A stretch of 64,000 nt of DNA. Origin: Myxococcales bacterium (lineage in GTDB: Bacteria; Myxococcota_A; UBA9160; SZUA-336). Position 1 is the stretch's first letter; the number at the start of each line of letters is the position of its first letter. Below the pieces are notes generated by a model, which was not told the DNA's origin, did no database searches, and saw only the letters and a program-made list of their open reading frames with translations. A program made the translations under genes and the position numbers. The stretch lies in NCBI GenBank assembly GCA_013215565.1, contig JABSQV010000017.1, forward strand, positions 27,527-91,526. The letters run 5' to 3'. Shown here in pieces: positions 1 through 11,066 of the stretch.

Positions 1-2010
<2,010 letters not shown>

Positions 2011-2014
<4 letters not shown>

Positions 2015-2493
2015 GACCCCGCCCCCAGGGGCTCGGGCTTCTGTGCCTCATGCGGGTGCTCGGGCCCGGCGTAAACGCGCAGCTTCATCAGCAACTTTCG
2101 GCCGAGTCGGGTCTTCGGAAGCATGCCTCGCACCGCACGCTCGACCACGCGCTCCGGATGCGTCTCGAGCAGCCGGCCCGCCGTCACCGACCGGAGTCCG
2201 CCGGGGTAGCCGCTGTGCCGGTGGTATACCTTGTCTTCGCGCTTCTTCCCGGTCAGTGCCACTTCGCGGGCGTTGATCACGATCACGAAGTCCCCGGTAT
2301 CGGCGTGCGGCGTAAAGATCGGCTTGTGCTTGCCCCGGAGCACCGTCGCGATCCGGCTCGCCATCCGCCCCAAGATCTGGCCGCGCGCATCCACCACGTA
2401 CCAGCGGCGGTCGGCATCCTCGGTTCGGATGCTGCGCGTAGACGCCACGCGCGAGAGCGCGGCTCGGGGTCGGGCGGTTTCGGCGAGGGACAT
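2011..2493 (-). CDS. rplM: 50S ribosomal protein L13
   Basis: Large-subunit ribosomal protein. The ATG at 2493 is chosen because a GGAGG lies 6 bases upstream; it gives 160 residues. The conserved core begins at [18 protein letters not shown] and includes [12 protein letters not shown] and [17 protein letters not shown]. Compared with typical L13 (about 142-150 residues) there is a short N-terminal extension of about 15 residues and a proline/glutamate-containing tail. A promoter with good -35 and -10 boxes sits directly upstream at 2527-2555. First gene of the rplM-rpsI pair. Confidence 0.97.
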
Positions 2494-2526
2494 CGGGCCT
2501 CCGTGAACCTGGAAGGCGCGCGGGAC

Positions 2527-2555
2527 TTCATAGCCGATCGCTCCGCGGGGGTCAA
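2527..2555 (-). promoter_or_regulatory. sigma-70 type promoter of rplM-rpsI
   Basis: Read on the minus strand: -35 TTGACC, a 17-base spacer, -10 TATGAA. This is 5/6 and 4/6 to the vegetative consensus with ideal spacing. The predicted transcription start near 2520 leaves a 25-30 base leader before the rplM ATG. It lies between truA and rplM, so the ribosomal protein pair can be expressed independently of the upstream genes. Confidence 0.6.
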
Positions 2556-2594
2556 TCACGGCCGAGGCCCGAAGCACGCGGCCCTGCTCGGGAA

Positions 2595-3356
2595 TCATGC
2601 CGTGCGGCCGGAATCCGGGTAGACCACGCGCTCGAGACACAGGCCGTGAGGAGGAGCCGTGGGGCCGGCCCGCGCGCGATCCCGGGACTTCAGGATCTCG
2701 GGCAGTTCGTCTGCCGCCAGCCGCCCCTGCCCGACGGCGACCAGGGTACCGACGAGATTCCGCACCATGTAGCGCAGGAAGCCGCGACTCTCGGCCCGAA
2801 TGCGCAACTCGTCGGCTTCGCGGTCCACGCGCAGCAGTCCGAGGGTACGACGGGTCTCTTCGTCAGGCGGAGGCCCGCCCGGGGCCCCGCGAAAGGCCCG
2901 AAAATCGTGCTGCCCGACGAGGTGGCCGGCGGCCCGCGCCATCTCGCTCTCGCGGAGCCGGCCCGGCACGTGCCAGCAGACGCGGCGCCGGAGCGGGCTC
3001 GGGGTGGCGCGCGCCAGAATCCGATAGAGATAGACCTTTGCAACCGCATCTCGGCGCGGGTCGAAGTCCGGTTCCGCGGGCGAGACCTCGAGCACGCGCA
3101 GGTCGTCGGGAAGCAGCGCGTTCAGGGCCCTCCGGACCCGGCCCGGCGCGAGCCGGCCGGCGTAATCGATCACGGCCACCTGCCCGCGCGCGTGGACGCC
3201 GGCATCGGTGCGCCCGGCGCCCTGCATGCGGCGCGGCTCGCCCGCGAGTTTCTCGAACGCCGTCTCCAGTTCGCCTTGAACGCTGCGACCCCGGCTCTGG
3301 ACCTGCCAGCCCTGAAAGTCGCTTCCGTCGTACTCCAGCGTCAGTCGCAGCCGCAC
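2595..3356 (-). CDS. truA: tRNA pseudouridine(38-40) synthase TruA
   Basis: Isomerises uridines 38-40 in the tRNA anticodon stem-loop. The start is the GTG at 3356 ([18 protein letters not shown], the typical N-terminus), giving 253 residues; the frame stays open further upstream but that part is not TruA-like. The catalytic aspartate is in [13 protein letters not shown]. The RNA-binding segment FRYMVRN-type appears as [13 protein letters not shown]. The start overlaps the end of the Asd-like gene by 16 bases, and rplM follows about 100 bases later. Confidence 0.96.
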   Translation of the reverse strand: MRLRLTLEYDGSDFQGWQVQSRGRSVQGELETAFEKLAGEPRRMQGAGRTDAGVHARGQVAVIDYAGRLAPGRVRRALNALLPDDLRVLEVSPAEPDFDPRRDAVAKVYLYRILARATPSPLRRRVCWHVPGRLRESEMARAAGHLVGQHDFRAFRGAPGGPPPDEETRRTLGLLRVDREADELRIRAESRGFLRYMVRNLVGTLVAVGQGRLAADELPEILKSRDRARAGPTAPPHGLCLERVVYPDSGRTA

Positions 3357-4351
3357 AACGCTTCCGCGGCCTCGACCGCCGCCAGGGCGGCCCCGCGACG
3401 CAAGTTGTCGAGCGCGATCACGAAGGCGAGGCAGTTGCTCCGCTCCGGATCCGCCCGCACGCGGCCCACCCAGACAGAGTCGGTCCCGGTGACGCGACGC
3501 AGCGTCGGCAGTACTGCTTCCGGGAGCGGCTCGATTCCGGCGGCCTTGGCCCAGAGATCGTGCGCGCGGGCCGGCCCGAGGGCCTCGGAAAAGCGCGCAT
3601 GAACACACCCGAGCACGCCCGAAAAGGCCGGAACGCGCACGCGCGTAGACTCGATCGGGAGGCCGGGAGCGGCCAACAGGCGCCGGAGCACATGCCGTAG
3701 CCGGCGTTCGCCCGAAGTTTCGCCGGCCTCGAGCAAGCCCCCGACCTCGGGAACGCAGTCGAAGGCCAGCGGTTCTGGAAAGACCCGGGCCTCGCCCGGC
3801 TCCCCCGTCATGTCTCCGAGCAGCTTGAGCGTCTGCTCGGAGAGTTCGGTCACGCCCCGACGGCCGGCCCCCGAAGCCGACTCGAGCGACACCACGGTGA
3901 GCCGTTCCAGCGGGGTCTGGTCCGCCAGTGGGCGCAGCGCAAGCCCCAGCCCGGCCGCGATCCCGCGCGGAATCGCGATCGAACGAGCCTCCGGATCTCT
4001 TGCCAGCGGCCAGAGCGGTGTCTCGGGGTCCAACTCCAGGCTGCCGCTCAGGTCGACGAGCGCCGCGCCACTCTCGCGAATCGCGGGCAGGAGCGGCTCG
4101 AGTGCTCCGGGGGCCGCGCAGAACACCAGGTCCGAATCGGCGATGCGCGAAGCATCCGTCGGCTCCGCCACGACCTCGCTGCCCCGGAACTCGAGCCCGG
4201 CCGGCGCCCCGAAATCGCCACTGTCGTCGCTCGAGCCGAAGCAGCGGAGTTCGCCAACCGGAAACTCCCGCTCCCCGAGAATCTGGAGCAGTTCTTCTCC
4301 GACGAGCCCGGTCGCACCCAGCACCGTCACGCGCAAGTCAGCAGGCCTCAC
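3341..4351 (-). CDS. Aspartate-semialdehyde dehydrogenase-like protein (Usg type, catalytic residues missing)
   Basis: The overall fold is that of aspartate-semialdehyde dehydrogenase: the nucleotide-binding VTVLGATGLVGEELL at the N-terminus, LVDLSGSLELDPE, SASGAG and the C-terminal DNLRRGAAL. The active site is not conserved. The family NPNCST stretch reads IPRGIA, so the nucleophilic cysteine is glycine; the catalytic Gln of TYQ...SGAG is Glu; and the histidine of the GH motif is replaced (SGVLG). This pattern matches E. coli Usg rather than a working Asd. The GTG at 4351 is chosen because GGAAGG lies about 8 bases upstream, giving 336 residues; a TTG at 4378 is the alternative. It sits in the classical asd position before truA. 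A functional asd must exist elsewhere if lysine and threonine are made. Confidence 0.85.
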   Translation of the reverse strand: MRPADLRVTVLGATGLVGEELLQILGEREFPVGELRCFGSSDDSGDFGAPAGLEFRGSEVVAEPTDASRIADSDLVFCAAPGALEPLLPAIRESGAALVDLSGSLELDPETPLWPLARDPEARSIAIPRGIAAGLGLALRPLADQTPLERLTVVSLESASGAGRRGVTELSEQTLKLLGDMTGEPGEARVFPEPLAFDCVPEVGGLLEAGETSGERRLRHVLRRLLAAPGLPIESTRVRVPAFSGVLGCVHARFSEALGPARAHDLWAKAAGIEPLPEAVLPTLRRVTGTDSVWVGRVRADPERSNCLAFVIALDNLRRGAALAAVEAAEALCGCD

Positions 4352-4499
4352 GCGGGCACCTTCCGGACTCGAACGCAACCCATGCGATCCGGCCCCGCTC
4401 GAATTCTACGTCGGGAGCCACGGCGGACAGCAGCCGGGCCGCCTCCTCGGTGACCCCGGGTCCGATCGCGTCACCAGGCAGCGGCAGAGCAGCCGGCAA
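4338..4499 (-). pseudogene. leuB: N-terminal remnant of leuB (3-isopropylmalate dehydrogenase)
   Basis: After the leuA stop, the same frame reads LPLPGDAIGPGVTEEAARLL and then SAVAPDVEFERGRIAW. This is the N-terminal signature of the isopropylmalate/isocitrate dehydrogenase family (LPGDGIGPEVTEAALRVL...). The frame then loses resemblance and stops at 4338-4340, so at most about 53 codons remain of a roughly 350-codon gene. A TTG at 4499 is the only likely start. leuB commonly precedes asd in related genomes, so position supports the assignment. The remnant also supplies the ribosome-binding region of the Asd-like gene. It could be a residual ORF kept for translational coupling. Confidence 0.65.
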
Positions 4500-4508
4500 G
4501 GCGACGCC

Positions 4509-6056
4509 TCAGACTCCGCGAAGCTGAGAGGCTCCGGCGTCCTCGCGGCGAGCCAGTTTGTTCAGCGCGTGGATGTAGGCCTTCGCACTCGCGATCAGGA
4601 TGTCGGTGTCGGCTCCCTTGCCGATCACGCGCGCCTCGTCTTCTTCGAGCGTCACCGAGACCTCTCCCTGGGCATCGATACCGCTGGTGATCGCGTTCAC
4701 GTGGTAACGCAGCAGCCGAGGGTTGCGCCCCGAGAGTTCCCGAATCGCCTGGAACACCGCATCCACCGGGCCATCTCCGACTCGCGCGAGCTTGCTGACC
4801 TCGTCGCCCACCTGGAGTTCCACCGTCGCGCTCGGCGTCGCCAGGGTCCCGCAAACGACCGATAGATTCACCAGCTTGAAGCGCTGATCGACCTGGAGCA
4901 ACTGATCCGTGATCAGCGCCTCGATGTCTTCGTTGTAGACCGTCTTCTTGGCGTCCGCGAGACTCTTGAAGCCCTGGAAGGCCCTTTCGAAATCGATCTT
5001 CTCGGTGTCGAAGCCCAACTCCCGAATCCGGTCCGCGAACGCGTGGCGCCCGGAGTGCTTGCCGAGCACCAGTTCCGTGGCTCCGCGCCCGACCGATTCC
5101 GGCGTCATGATCTCGTAGGTGAGCTTGTTCTGGAGCATGCCGTGTTGGTGAATCCCGGCCTCGTGCGCAAAAGCGTTGTCCCCGACGATCGCCTTGTTCG
5201 GCGGCACGTTGATCCCGATAACCTGTTGCAACATCCGGCTCGCGGGATAGATCTCGCGTGCCTCGATCCGCGTGTCGCAGCCTTCGTAGAACTCCGGTCG
5301 CGTGCGGAGTGCCATCACTACCTCTTCCATCGCGGTGTTGCCAGCGCGTTCCCCGATGCCGTTCAGCGTGCACTCGACCTGCCGCGCGCCGGAACGGATG
5401 GCCGCCAGCGAATTGGCAACCGCGAGCCCGAGATCGTCGTGACAGTGCACGGAGAGCCGCGCCGCATCGATACCGGGCACCTGCGCACGCAGGTAGGCGA
5501 TCAGGTCCGCGTACTCCTGGGGTGTGGTGTAGCCGACGGTGTCGGGAATGTTCAGCGTCGACGCGCCCGCTTCGAGCGCGCGGCGGCAGACCTGGACCAG
5601 GAATTCCCAGTCGGAGCGGGTGGCATCTTCGGGAGAAAACTCGATGTCCTCGGTATAGCCCCGCGCCCGCTCGACTCCGCGCGAAACCTCCTCGAGCACG
5701 CGGTCGGGTCCCATGCCGAGCTTGTCCCGCATATGGATCTCGGAGGTCGCGATGAATACGTGGATGCGCCCGCGCTCCGCGTCGCGCAGCGCTTCGGCCG
5801 CGCGGTCGATGTCGTCGTTCTGGGTGCGCGCGAGACCACAGATGACAGGCCCGTGGACCTCGCGCGCCACCGCCCGTACGGCTTCGAAGTCGCCCTGAGA
5901 AGCGATCGGAAAGCCCGCCTCGATCACGTCGACGCCAAGCTTCGCAAGTTGACGCGCGAGGATGAGCTTCTCTTCGATGTTCATGCTGCAACCGGGCGCC
6001 TGCTCGCCATCCCGAAGCGTGGTGTCGAAGATCAATACTCTAGAGTCGTCTCGCAT
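4509..6056 (-). CDS. leuA: 2-isopropylmalate synthase
   Basis: First committed step of leucine synthesis: condenses acetyl-CoA with 2-oxoisovalerate. The 515-residue protein has the TIM-barrel signature DTTLRDGEQAPGCSM at the start, the metal-binding HCHDDLGLAVANS, the ECTLNGIGERAGN motif, and a C-terminal regulatory domain (from about residue 385) of the LeuA allosteric type, so leucine feedback is expected. The ATG overlaps the end of pssA by 17 bases. The next gene downstream is only a leuB fragment. Confidence 0.97.
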   Translation of the reverse strand: MRDDSRVLIFDTTLRDGEQAPGCSMNIEEKLILARQLAKLGVDVIEAGFPIASQGDFEAVRAVAREVHGPVICGLARTQNDDIDRAAEALRDAERGRIHVFIATSEIHMRDKLGMGPDRVLEEVSRGVERARGYTEDIEFSPEDATRSDWEFLVQVCRRALEAGASTLNIPDTVGYTTPQEYADLIAYLRAQVPGIDAARLSVHCHDDLGLAVANSLAAIRSGARQVECTLNGIGERAGNTAMEEVVMALRTRPEFYEGCDTRIEAREIYPASRMLQQVIGINVPPNKAIVGDNAFAHEAGIHQHGMLQNKLTYEIMTPESVGRGATELVLGKHSGRHAFADRIRELGFDTEKIDFERAFQGFKSLADAKKTVYNEDIEALITDQLLQVDQRFKLVNLSVVCGTLATPSATVELQVGDEVSKLARVGDGPVDAVFQAIRELSGRNPRLLRYHVNAITSGIDAQGEVSVTLEEDEARVIGKGADTDILIASAKAYIHALNKLARREDAGASQLRGV

Positions 6057-6870
6057 CCTGACCTCTGTCCTCCGGGCCTTCTGCCGTCTCCAGTTCAGAA
6101 GCCACCGCCCGGCTGCGGAACCCGCGGACCCAGAGCACCGGGCCCGAGACGACGTAGACTGCCCCGATCGCGAACAGGACGGGCTCGTGATAGAGCAAAA
6201 CGATCACGACGGCAAAGACCAGGGCGACGAACACCGGATAAGCGTTGCGGCGATCGATCCGAATCGCCTTCAGACTCATGTAAGGAAGCGGGCTCACCAT
6301 CAGCAGCGCCAGGATCGTGAACCCGACTGTGGCCGAGGTCCCGACCAGGGCGGGCAGCGGCGCATCAAAGCCGAGCCAACCCACGAACCACACGCTCACG
6401 GCCACCATGCCCCCGGCGAAGGTGCTCGGAAGCCCCTGATAGCGCTTAGACTCCTCGACCTGTTGGTGCACGTTGAAGCGGGCCAGACGCAGCGCCGCGC
6501 AGATCGTGAACACCGCCGCGACGACCCAGGCACGCGGGCCGAGCGGGGCCAGGGCCCAACTGTAGAAGAGCACCGCCGGTGCCACACCGAAGGAGATCAC
6601 GTCCGAGATCGAGTCGTACTCGATCCCGAAGGGACTCGTCGAATCCGTGGCTCGCGCAACCCGGCCGTCGAGCATGTCCGCAATACCGGCGAGTACAATC
6701 GCGAGTGCCGCGCGTTCGTACTGCTGGTTGAACGAGAGAATGATCGACCAGAACCCGAGCAACAACGCCGAGGTGGTGATCAGATTCGGAAGCAGATAGA
6801 TCGCACGTCGCTCGCGCCGCCGGCTTCGGCGTCGCCTTTTGCGCCCGCGTCCACGCTCCCGGGGGCTCAA
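6040..6870 (-). CDS. pssA: CDP-diacylglycerol--serine O-phosphatidyltransferase
   Basis: Makes phosphatidylserine from CDP-diacylglycerol and L-serine in the inner membrane. The CDP-alcohol phosphotransferase motif is complete: DGRVARATDSTSPFGIEYDS (the DG..AR........G...D...D pattern), followed by several hydrophobic segments. The N-terminus is very arginine-rich (about residues 4-22). The TTG start overlaps the psd stop as TTGA and is strongly supported by the ribosome-binding site at 6873-6882. Product feeds directly into the adjacent psd. Confidence 0.95.
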   Translation of the reverse strand: MSPRERGRGRKRRRRSRRRERRAIYLLPNLITTSALLLGFWSIILSFNQQYERAALAIVLAGIADMLDGRVARATDSTSPFGIEYDSISDVISFGVAPAVLFYSWALAPLGPRAWVVAAVFTICAALRLARFNVHQQVEESKRYQGLPSTFAGGMVAVSVWFVGWLGFDAPLPALVGTSATVGFTILALLMVSPLPYMSLKAIRIDRRNAYPVFVALVFAVVIVLLYHEPVLFAIGAVYVVSGPVLWVRGFRSRAVASELETAEGPEDRGQDARRL

Positions 6871-7535
6871 GAGATCACCTCCGCAACGACGGTCTCTCCG
6901 CCGCGGACCCGGTCGCCCACTGCGACGCTGGGCTCGCAGCCCCGGGGCAGCAGCAGTTCTACACGTGAGCCGTAACAGATAAGCCCGTAGCGCATACCGC
7001 GCTCAAGTTTGTCCCCCTCGTTCGCGTAGCAGACGATCCGGCGAGCAATCAGCCCCGTGATCTGCACCACCGCGATTCGAAGTCCGGAGGCTGACTCGAG
7101 GTCGAGCCGGGACTGCAGGTTGCGGTTGGAAGCCTCCGGCCGGAACGCGGCCAGGAACCCGGAACCGCGGCGCCGCAGCGCCCGCACCTTTCCGGAAATC
7201 GGGATCCAGTTGACGTGTACGTCGAGCACCGAGAGGAAGATCGCGATCCGGTAGCCGGGACCGACCACCTCGTCGGCAGCCAGTGCTCCCGCCCCGGTCC
7301 GGGCCACCTCGAGCACGCGGCCGTCCGCGGGCGAGACCAGCCTGTGATCGCCATCCGGCACCACGCGCTCCGGGTTTCGAAAGAAGGCCAGGTTCAAGCC
7401 TGCGAGCAGCAGCAACACGCCTCCGGTCCAGGAAAAGCCGAGACCCAGGAGCCCGGCCGCAATTACGCCAAGGACCCCCGAGAAGAGGTAACCCGGACGC
7501 GCGATCGGTCCCCGAAGTGCCTGCGGTGTCTCCAC
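6867..7535 (-). CDS. psd: Phosphatidylserine decarboxylase proenzyme, short form
   Basis: Decarboxylates phosphatidylserine to phosphatidylethanolamine. The 222-residue protein is the short (PSD-A) type: an N-terminal pair of hydrophobic segments, FFRNPER, SPADGRV, the histidine motif SVLDVHVNWIP, and the self-cleavage motif YGSRVELLLP, where Gly-Ser is the predicted cut that makes the pyruvoyl group. GTG start. It lies 9 bases after ilvC and overlaps pssA, so both phospholipid genes are embedded in the ilv-leu operon. Confidence 0.94.
   Translation of the reverse strand: METPQALRGPIARPGYLFSGVLGVIAAGLLGLGFSWTGGVLLLLAGLNLAFFRNPERVVPDGDHRLVSPADGRVLEVARTGAGALAADEVVGPGYRIAIFLSVLDVHVNWIPISGKVRALRRRGSGFLAAFRPEASNRNLQSRLDLESASGLRIAVVQITGLIARRIVCYANEGDKLERGMRYGLICYGSRVELLLPRGCEPSVAVGDRVRGGETVVAEVIS
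6873..6882 (-). promoter_or_regulatory. Extended Shine-Dalgarno of pssA that fixes its TTG start
   Basis: Minus strand GGAGGTGATC, a 10-base match to the 3' end of 16S rRNA, ends two bases before the TTG start of pssA and lies inside the end of psd. Such a long match would offset the weak TTG codon. Confidence 0.7.
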
Positions 7536-7544
7536 CGGATCCCC

Positions 7545-8561
7545 TCAGTTGCGCGAACGATCGACCAGCTTACCCTCACTCAGGAAGGGCATCAGCGATC
7601 GCAGCTGCCGCCCGACCGCCTCGAGCGGGTGCTCTTCGCCCTGACGCGTCAGCGCGTTGAAGACCGGCTTCCCCGAGCGCGTCTCCAGCAGCCATTCGCG
7701 CGCGAACTCTCCGGTCTGAATTTCCGAGAGGATCTTGCGCATCTCGCTCTTGACCTGCTCATCGACGACGCGCGGACCTCGCGTGAGGTCGCCGTACTGT
7801 GCAGTGTTCGAAATCGTATAACGCATGTTCGAGATCCCGCCCTCGTAGATGAAATCTATGATCAGTTTCATCTCGTGGATGCACTCGAAGTAGGCCATCT
7901 CGGGTGCGTAGCCCGCGTCGACCAGCGTCTCGAAACCCGCCTGCATGAGCGCGGTAAGCCCACCGCAGAGCACGGCCTGCTCACCGAACAGGTCGGTCTC
8001 CGTTTCTTCCCGGAAGCTCGTTTCGATGATGCCCGAACGTCCGGCCCCGATGCCCTTGGCGTAGGCGAGCGCGGTCTCGAGGGTATCTCCGCTCGGATCC
8101 CGGTCGACGGCCACCAGCGCAGGCACGCCCTGCCCCTTCTTGTAGAGCGCCCGCACGATGTGTCCGGGACCCTTGGGAGCCACCATGAAGACGTTCACGC
8201 CCTCCGGCGGATGAATGCAGCCGAAGTGAATGTTGAAGCCGTGCGCGAGGCCCAGGTACCGTCCCTGCTTGAGGTGTTCCGCGACATCGCTTTCGAAGAT
8301 TTCGCCCATCGTCTCGTCCGGAAGCGTCAGCATCACGATGTCGGCCTCGGCCGCGACGTCGGAGACCGACAGCACCCGGAGACCTTCGGCTTCGGCCTTG
8401 GCACGACTCGAGGAGCCCGGGCGGAGCCCGACCAGAACCTTCACGCCGCTGTCCTTCAGATTGAGTGCGTGCGCGTGGCCCTGGCTGCCGTAGCCGATCA
8501 CGCCCACGGTCCGCCCCTCGAAGCGGGCCAGATCTGCATCCTTGTCGTAGTAGACCTTCAT
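7545..8561 (-). CDS. ilvC: Ketol-acid reductoisomerase
   Basis: Second step of valine and isoleucine synthesis: Mg- and NADPH-dependent isomeroreduction of acetohydroxy acids. The 338-residue class I enzyme shows the Rossmann motif [17 protein letters not shown], the cofactor-selecting loop [15 protein letters not shown], and the metal-binding stretch [14 protein letters not shown] with [17 protein letters not shown]. Located 30 bases after ilvN in a standard ilvBNC arrangement. Confidence 0.98.
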   Translation of the reverse strand: MKVYYDKDADLARFEGRTVGVIGYGSQGHAHALNLKDSGVKVLVGLRPGSSSRAKAEAEGLRVLSVSDVAAEADIVMLTLPDETMGEIFESDVAEHLKQGRYLGLAHGFNIHFGCIHPPEGVNVFMVAPKGPGHIVRALYKKGQGVPALVAVDRDPSGDTLETALAYAKGIGAGRSGIIETSFREETETDLFGEQAVLCGGLTALMQAGFETLVDAGYAPEMAYFECIHEMKLIIDFIYEGGISNMRYTISNTAQYGDLTRGPRVVDEQVKSEMRKILSEIQTGEFAREWLLETRSGKPVFNALTRQGEEHPLEAVGRQLRSLMPFLSEGKLVDRSRN

Positions 8562-8591
8562 CGATTCACCCCTCCGTACGGCAGAGGCGCC

Positions 8592-9074
8592 TCAAAGTCC
8601 GCGCGCAACCGCGACACGGCCACTCCGAACCACGTCCTCGAGTCCCAGAGGCCGGAGCATCGCCGTGAAGGCCTCTACCTTCCTCGGGCTTCCGGTCAGC
8701 TCGATCGTATATGAATCCGAACACACGTCGACGATCTTACTCCGAAAAATCTCGGCGATGCGCATCACCTCTGCGCGCGACTCGGCCTGCGTCCGTACCT
8801 TGAAGAACGCCATCTCGCGCTTGATGCAGTCGTCCGGATCGTGCTCAATGACTTTGATCACGTCGATCAGCTTATAGAGTTGTTTGGTGATCTGCTCGAG
8901 TTCCTCATCGTTGCCGCGGGTCGCGATGGTGATCTGCGAGACCGCGGGATCGAGGCTCTCTGCGACGCAGAGGCTATCGATGTTGTAGCCGCGGGCCGAA
9001 AACAGTCCGACCACGCGAGAAAGAACACCGAACTCGTTTCTCACACGAACCGTGAGCGTGTGTTCGGTCGCCAC
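8592..9074 (-). CDS. ilvN: Acetolactate synthase small (regulatory) subunit
   Basis: Regulatory subunit of acetohydroxyacid synthase. The 160-residue protein has an N-terminal ACT domain (VRNEFGVLSRVVGLFSARGYNIDSL) and the C-terminal small-subunit domain (REMAFFKV...IELTGSPRKVEAF). This is the IlvH/IlvN type that confers valine feedback. The start is a GTG four bases after the ilvB stop. Confidence 0.97.
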   Translation of the reverse strand: MATEHTLTVRVRNEFGVLSRVVGLFSARGYNIDSLCVAESLDPAVSQITIATRGNDEELEQITKQLYKLIDVIKVIEHDPDDCIKREMAFFKVRTQAESRAEVMRIAEIFRSKIVDVCSDSYTIELTGSPRKVEAFTAMLRPLGLEDVVRSGRVAVARGL

Positions 9075-9078
9075 CGCT

Positions 9079-10794
9079 TCAGTCCCGATCGGGCGCTGAA
9101 TGCAGCATCGCGCGAGAGGCCGCGCCGCCCGGAACCATCGGGAAACAGTTTTCGTCGCGGCCGCAGATGAAGTCCATCAGTACGGGTCCATCCAGCGCCA
9201 GCCCCTTCTCGAGCACGGCCTCTACGTCCTCGGGACGCGTCGCGCGCAGCCCGGTCATCCCGTAGGCCTCGGCGAGCTTGACCCAGTCAGGTGTGCCCCG
9301 TGGCATGTCGACCGCGGAGTAGCGACGCTCGTAGAAGAACTCCTGCCACTGTCGCACCATGCCGAGTACCCCGTTGTCGATCAGCACGATCTTGACCGGG
9401 AGGTTGTGCTCCGATGCAACCGCCAGTTCCTGCGAGTTCATCGCGAACGAGCCCTCCCCCGTAATGCAGATCACGAGATCATCTGGACGCCCAAACTGGG
9501 CCCCGATCGCGGCCGGGAACCCGTAGCCCATGGTTCCGAGCCCCCCGGAGGTGAGCCAGTCATTCGCGGATTGCGCGTGGTAGTACTGGGCCGCCCACAT
9601 CTGGTGCTGGCCGACATCGGTCGAGACCACCGCCTGGCCCTGTGTGAGCTGGTACACCTTGTCAATCACGTACTGCGGCAGGATCGGGCCGTCGGCCGGT
9701 TGCGCGTACCCGAGCGGGCGCTCGCGGTCCCAGCGCTCGACCTGCTTCCACCAGTCCGCGATCTGCTTGGAATAGGCCCCGTCGAGCGCAGCCTCGGAGT
9801 CCATCACCTTGAGAAACTTCTGGAGACTGTTCTTCGCATCACCCACGATCGGGACGTCGACGGCAACGCTCTTGCGGATCGAGGTCGGATCGATATCGAC
9901 GTGGATCTTCCTCGAGTGGGGGCTGAACTTCGACAGGTCGCCGGTCACGCGATCATCAAAACGCGCCCCGATCGCGATCAGCACGTCGCACTCGTCCATG
10001 GCCATGTTCGCGCGATAGGTTCCGTGCATGCCGAGCATCCCCATCGAGAGCGGGTGGTTCCCCGGGATTCCGCCAATCCCCATCAGGGTGTACGTCACCG
10101 GGGCGCCCAGCCGCTCGACGAAGCGACGCATCTCGGCGCTCGCCCCGGAGAGGATCACGCCGCCCCCGAAGTAGACGAGCGGACGTCGGGCTTCGAGGAT
10201 CAACGACATCGCCTTCTTGATCTGGCCCCAGTGGGCCTCGTAGCGCGGCTGGTAGCTCGTGAGCGACACGTTCTTGGGGTAGTGGTAATCGGCCTCCGCA
10301 CCGGTCACGTCCTTGGGCAAATCCACGACCACTGGCCCCGGGCGACCCGTCCTCGCGACGTGGAACGCCTCTTTGATGGTCGGAGCCAGGTTGCGAACGT
10401 CCTTGATCAGGTAGTTGTGCTTCACGACCGGGCGCGTGATTCCGATATTGTCGGCCTCCTGAAAGGCGTCGTTCCCGATCGCCGTGGTCGCAACCTGCCC
10501 GGTGAAGACCACGAGAGGAATGGAGTCCGTGTAGGCGGTGGCGATTCCGGTCACGGCGTTCGTCACGCCCGGCCCCGACGTCACGATCGCAACCCCGCAC
10601 CTTCCCGTGGCGCGTGCGTAGCCATCGGCCATGTGCACGCCGCCCTGTTCGTGACGAACCAGCACGTGGCGCAAGTGGAGACGCTGGATCGCGTCGTAGA
10701 GGTGCAGCACCGCGCCGCCCGGATGCCCGAAGACGATTTCCACGCCCTCTTCCTGGAGCGCGCGCACGACGATGTCAGCGCCGAGCAGCTTCAT
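9079..10794 (-). CDS. ilvB: Acetolactate synthase large (catalytic) subunit
   Basis: Thiamine-diphosphate and FAD enzyme joining pyruvate with pyruvate or 2-oxobutyrate. The 571-residue protein shows the N-terminal [21 protein letters not shown] with the catalytic Glu region [30 protein letters not shown], the FAD-contacting RFDDRVTG, and the thiamine-binding [15 protein letters not shown]. First biosynthetic gene of the ilvB-ilvN-ilvC-psd-pssA-leuA run, 15 bases after the YdcH-like gene. Confidence 0.98.
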   Translation of the reverse strand: MKLLGADIVVRALQEEGVEIVFGHPGGAVLHLYDAIQRLHLRHVLVRHEQGGVHMADGYARATGRCGVAIVTSGPGVTNAVTGIATAYTDSIPLVVFTGQVATTAIGNDAFQEADNIGITRPVVKHNYLIKDVRNLAPTIKEAFHVARTGRPGPVVVDLPKDVTGAEADYHYPKNVSLTSYQPRYEAHWGQIKKAMSLILEARRPLVYFGGGVILSGASAEMRRFVERLGAPVTYTLMGIGGIPGNHPLSMGMLGMHGTYRANMAMDECDVLIAIGARFDDRVTGDLSKFSPHSRKIHVDIDPTSIRKSVAVDVPIVGDAKNSLQKFLKVMDSEAALDGAYSKQIADWWKQVERWDRERPLGYAQPADGPILPQYVIDKVYQLTQGQAVVSTDVGQHQMWAAQYYHAQSANDWLTSGGLGTMGYGFPAAIGAQFGRPDDLVICITGEGSFAMNSQELAVASEHNLPVKIVLIDNGVLGMVRQWQEFFYERRYSAVDMPRGTPDWVKLAEAYGMTGLRATRPEDVEAVLEKGLALDGPVLMDFICGRDENCFPMVPGGAASRAMLHSAPDRD

Positions 10795-10809
10795 GACCTT
10801 CCTCGGCGC

Positions 10810-11034
10810 TCAGACGTTCTCGTAGCGAACGACGATCTCGGCGATGCGGTCCCGGCCCGCGAGCTTGCGCTTCTGGAGCAACTTCCGCTCCAGCTGCTCC
10901 TGGGGCGATAGGTATGCCCGCGAGTCGAGTGCGTGGAGGCGCGTCTCAAGGTCAAGGTGCTCCTCCCAGAGCTCGCTGAGCTCCGGGTTCCGACCGAGCA
11001 GGGACTCAATTCGGGAACGCTCGTGTTGCTCCAT
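10810..11034 (-). CDS. Small YdcH/DUF465-family protein
   Basis: A 74-residue, highly charged, mostly helical protein. The pattern NPELSELWEEHLDLETRLHAL followed by LSPQEQLERKLLQKRKLAGRDRIAEIV resembles the DUF465 (YdcH) family, whose function is unknown. The ATG at 11034 is chosen because the preceding in-frame residues do not look coding; no good ribosome-binding site is visible. It lies between tsaB (33 bases upstream) and ilvB, on the same strand as both. Confidence 0.75.
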   Translation of the reverse strand: MEQHERSRIESLLGRNPELSELWEEHLDLETRLHALDSRAYLSPQEQLERKLLQKRKLAGRDRIAEIVVRYENV

Positions 11035-11066
11035 GAATTCGCGAAAAAACTCCCTGATTCCATAAG

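Noticed and set aside
9100..10911. 603-codon open frame on the plus strand
   Set aside because: It is antisense to ilvB, whose protein is fully conserved; the antisense product is rich in Arg/His/Asp with no recognisable domain, as expected from high-GC third positions.
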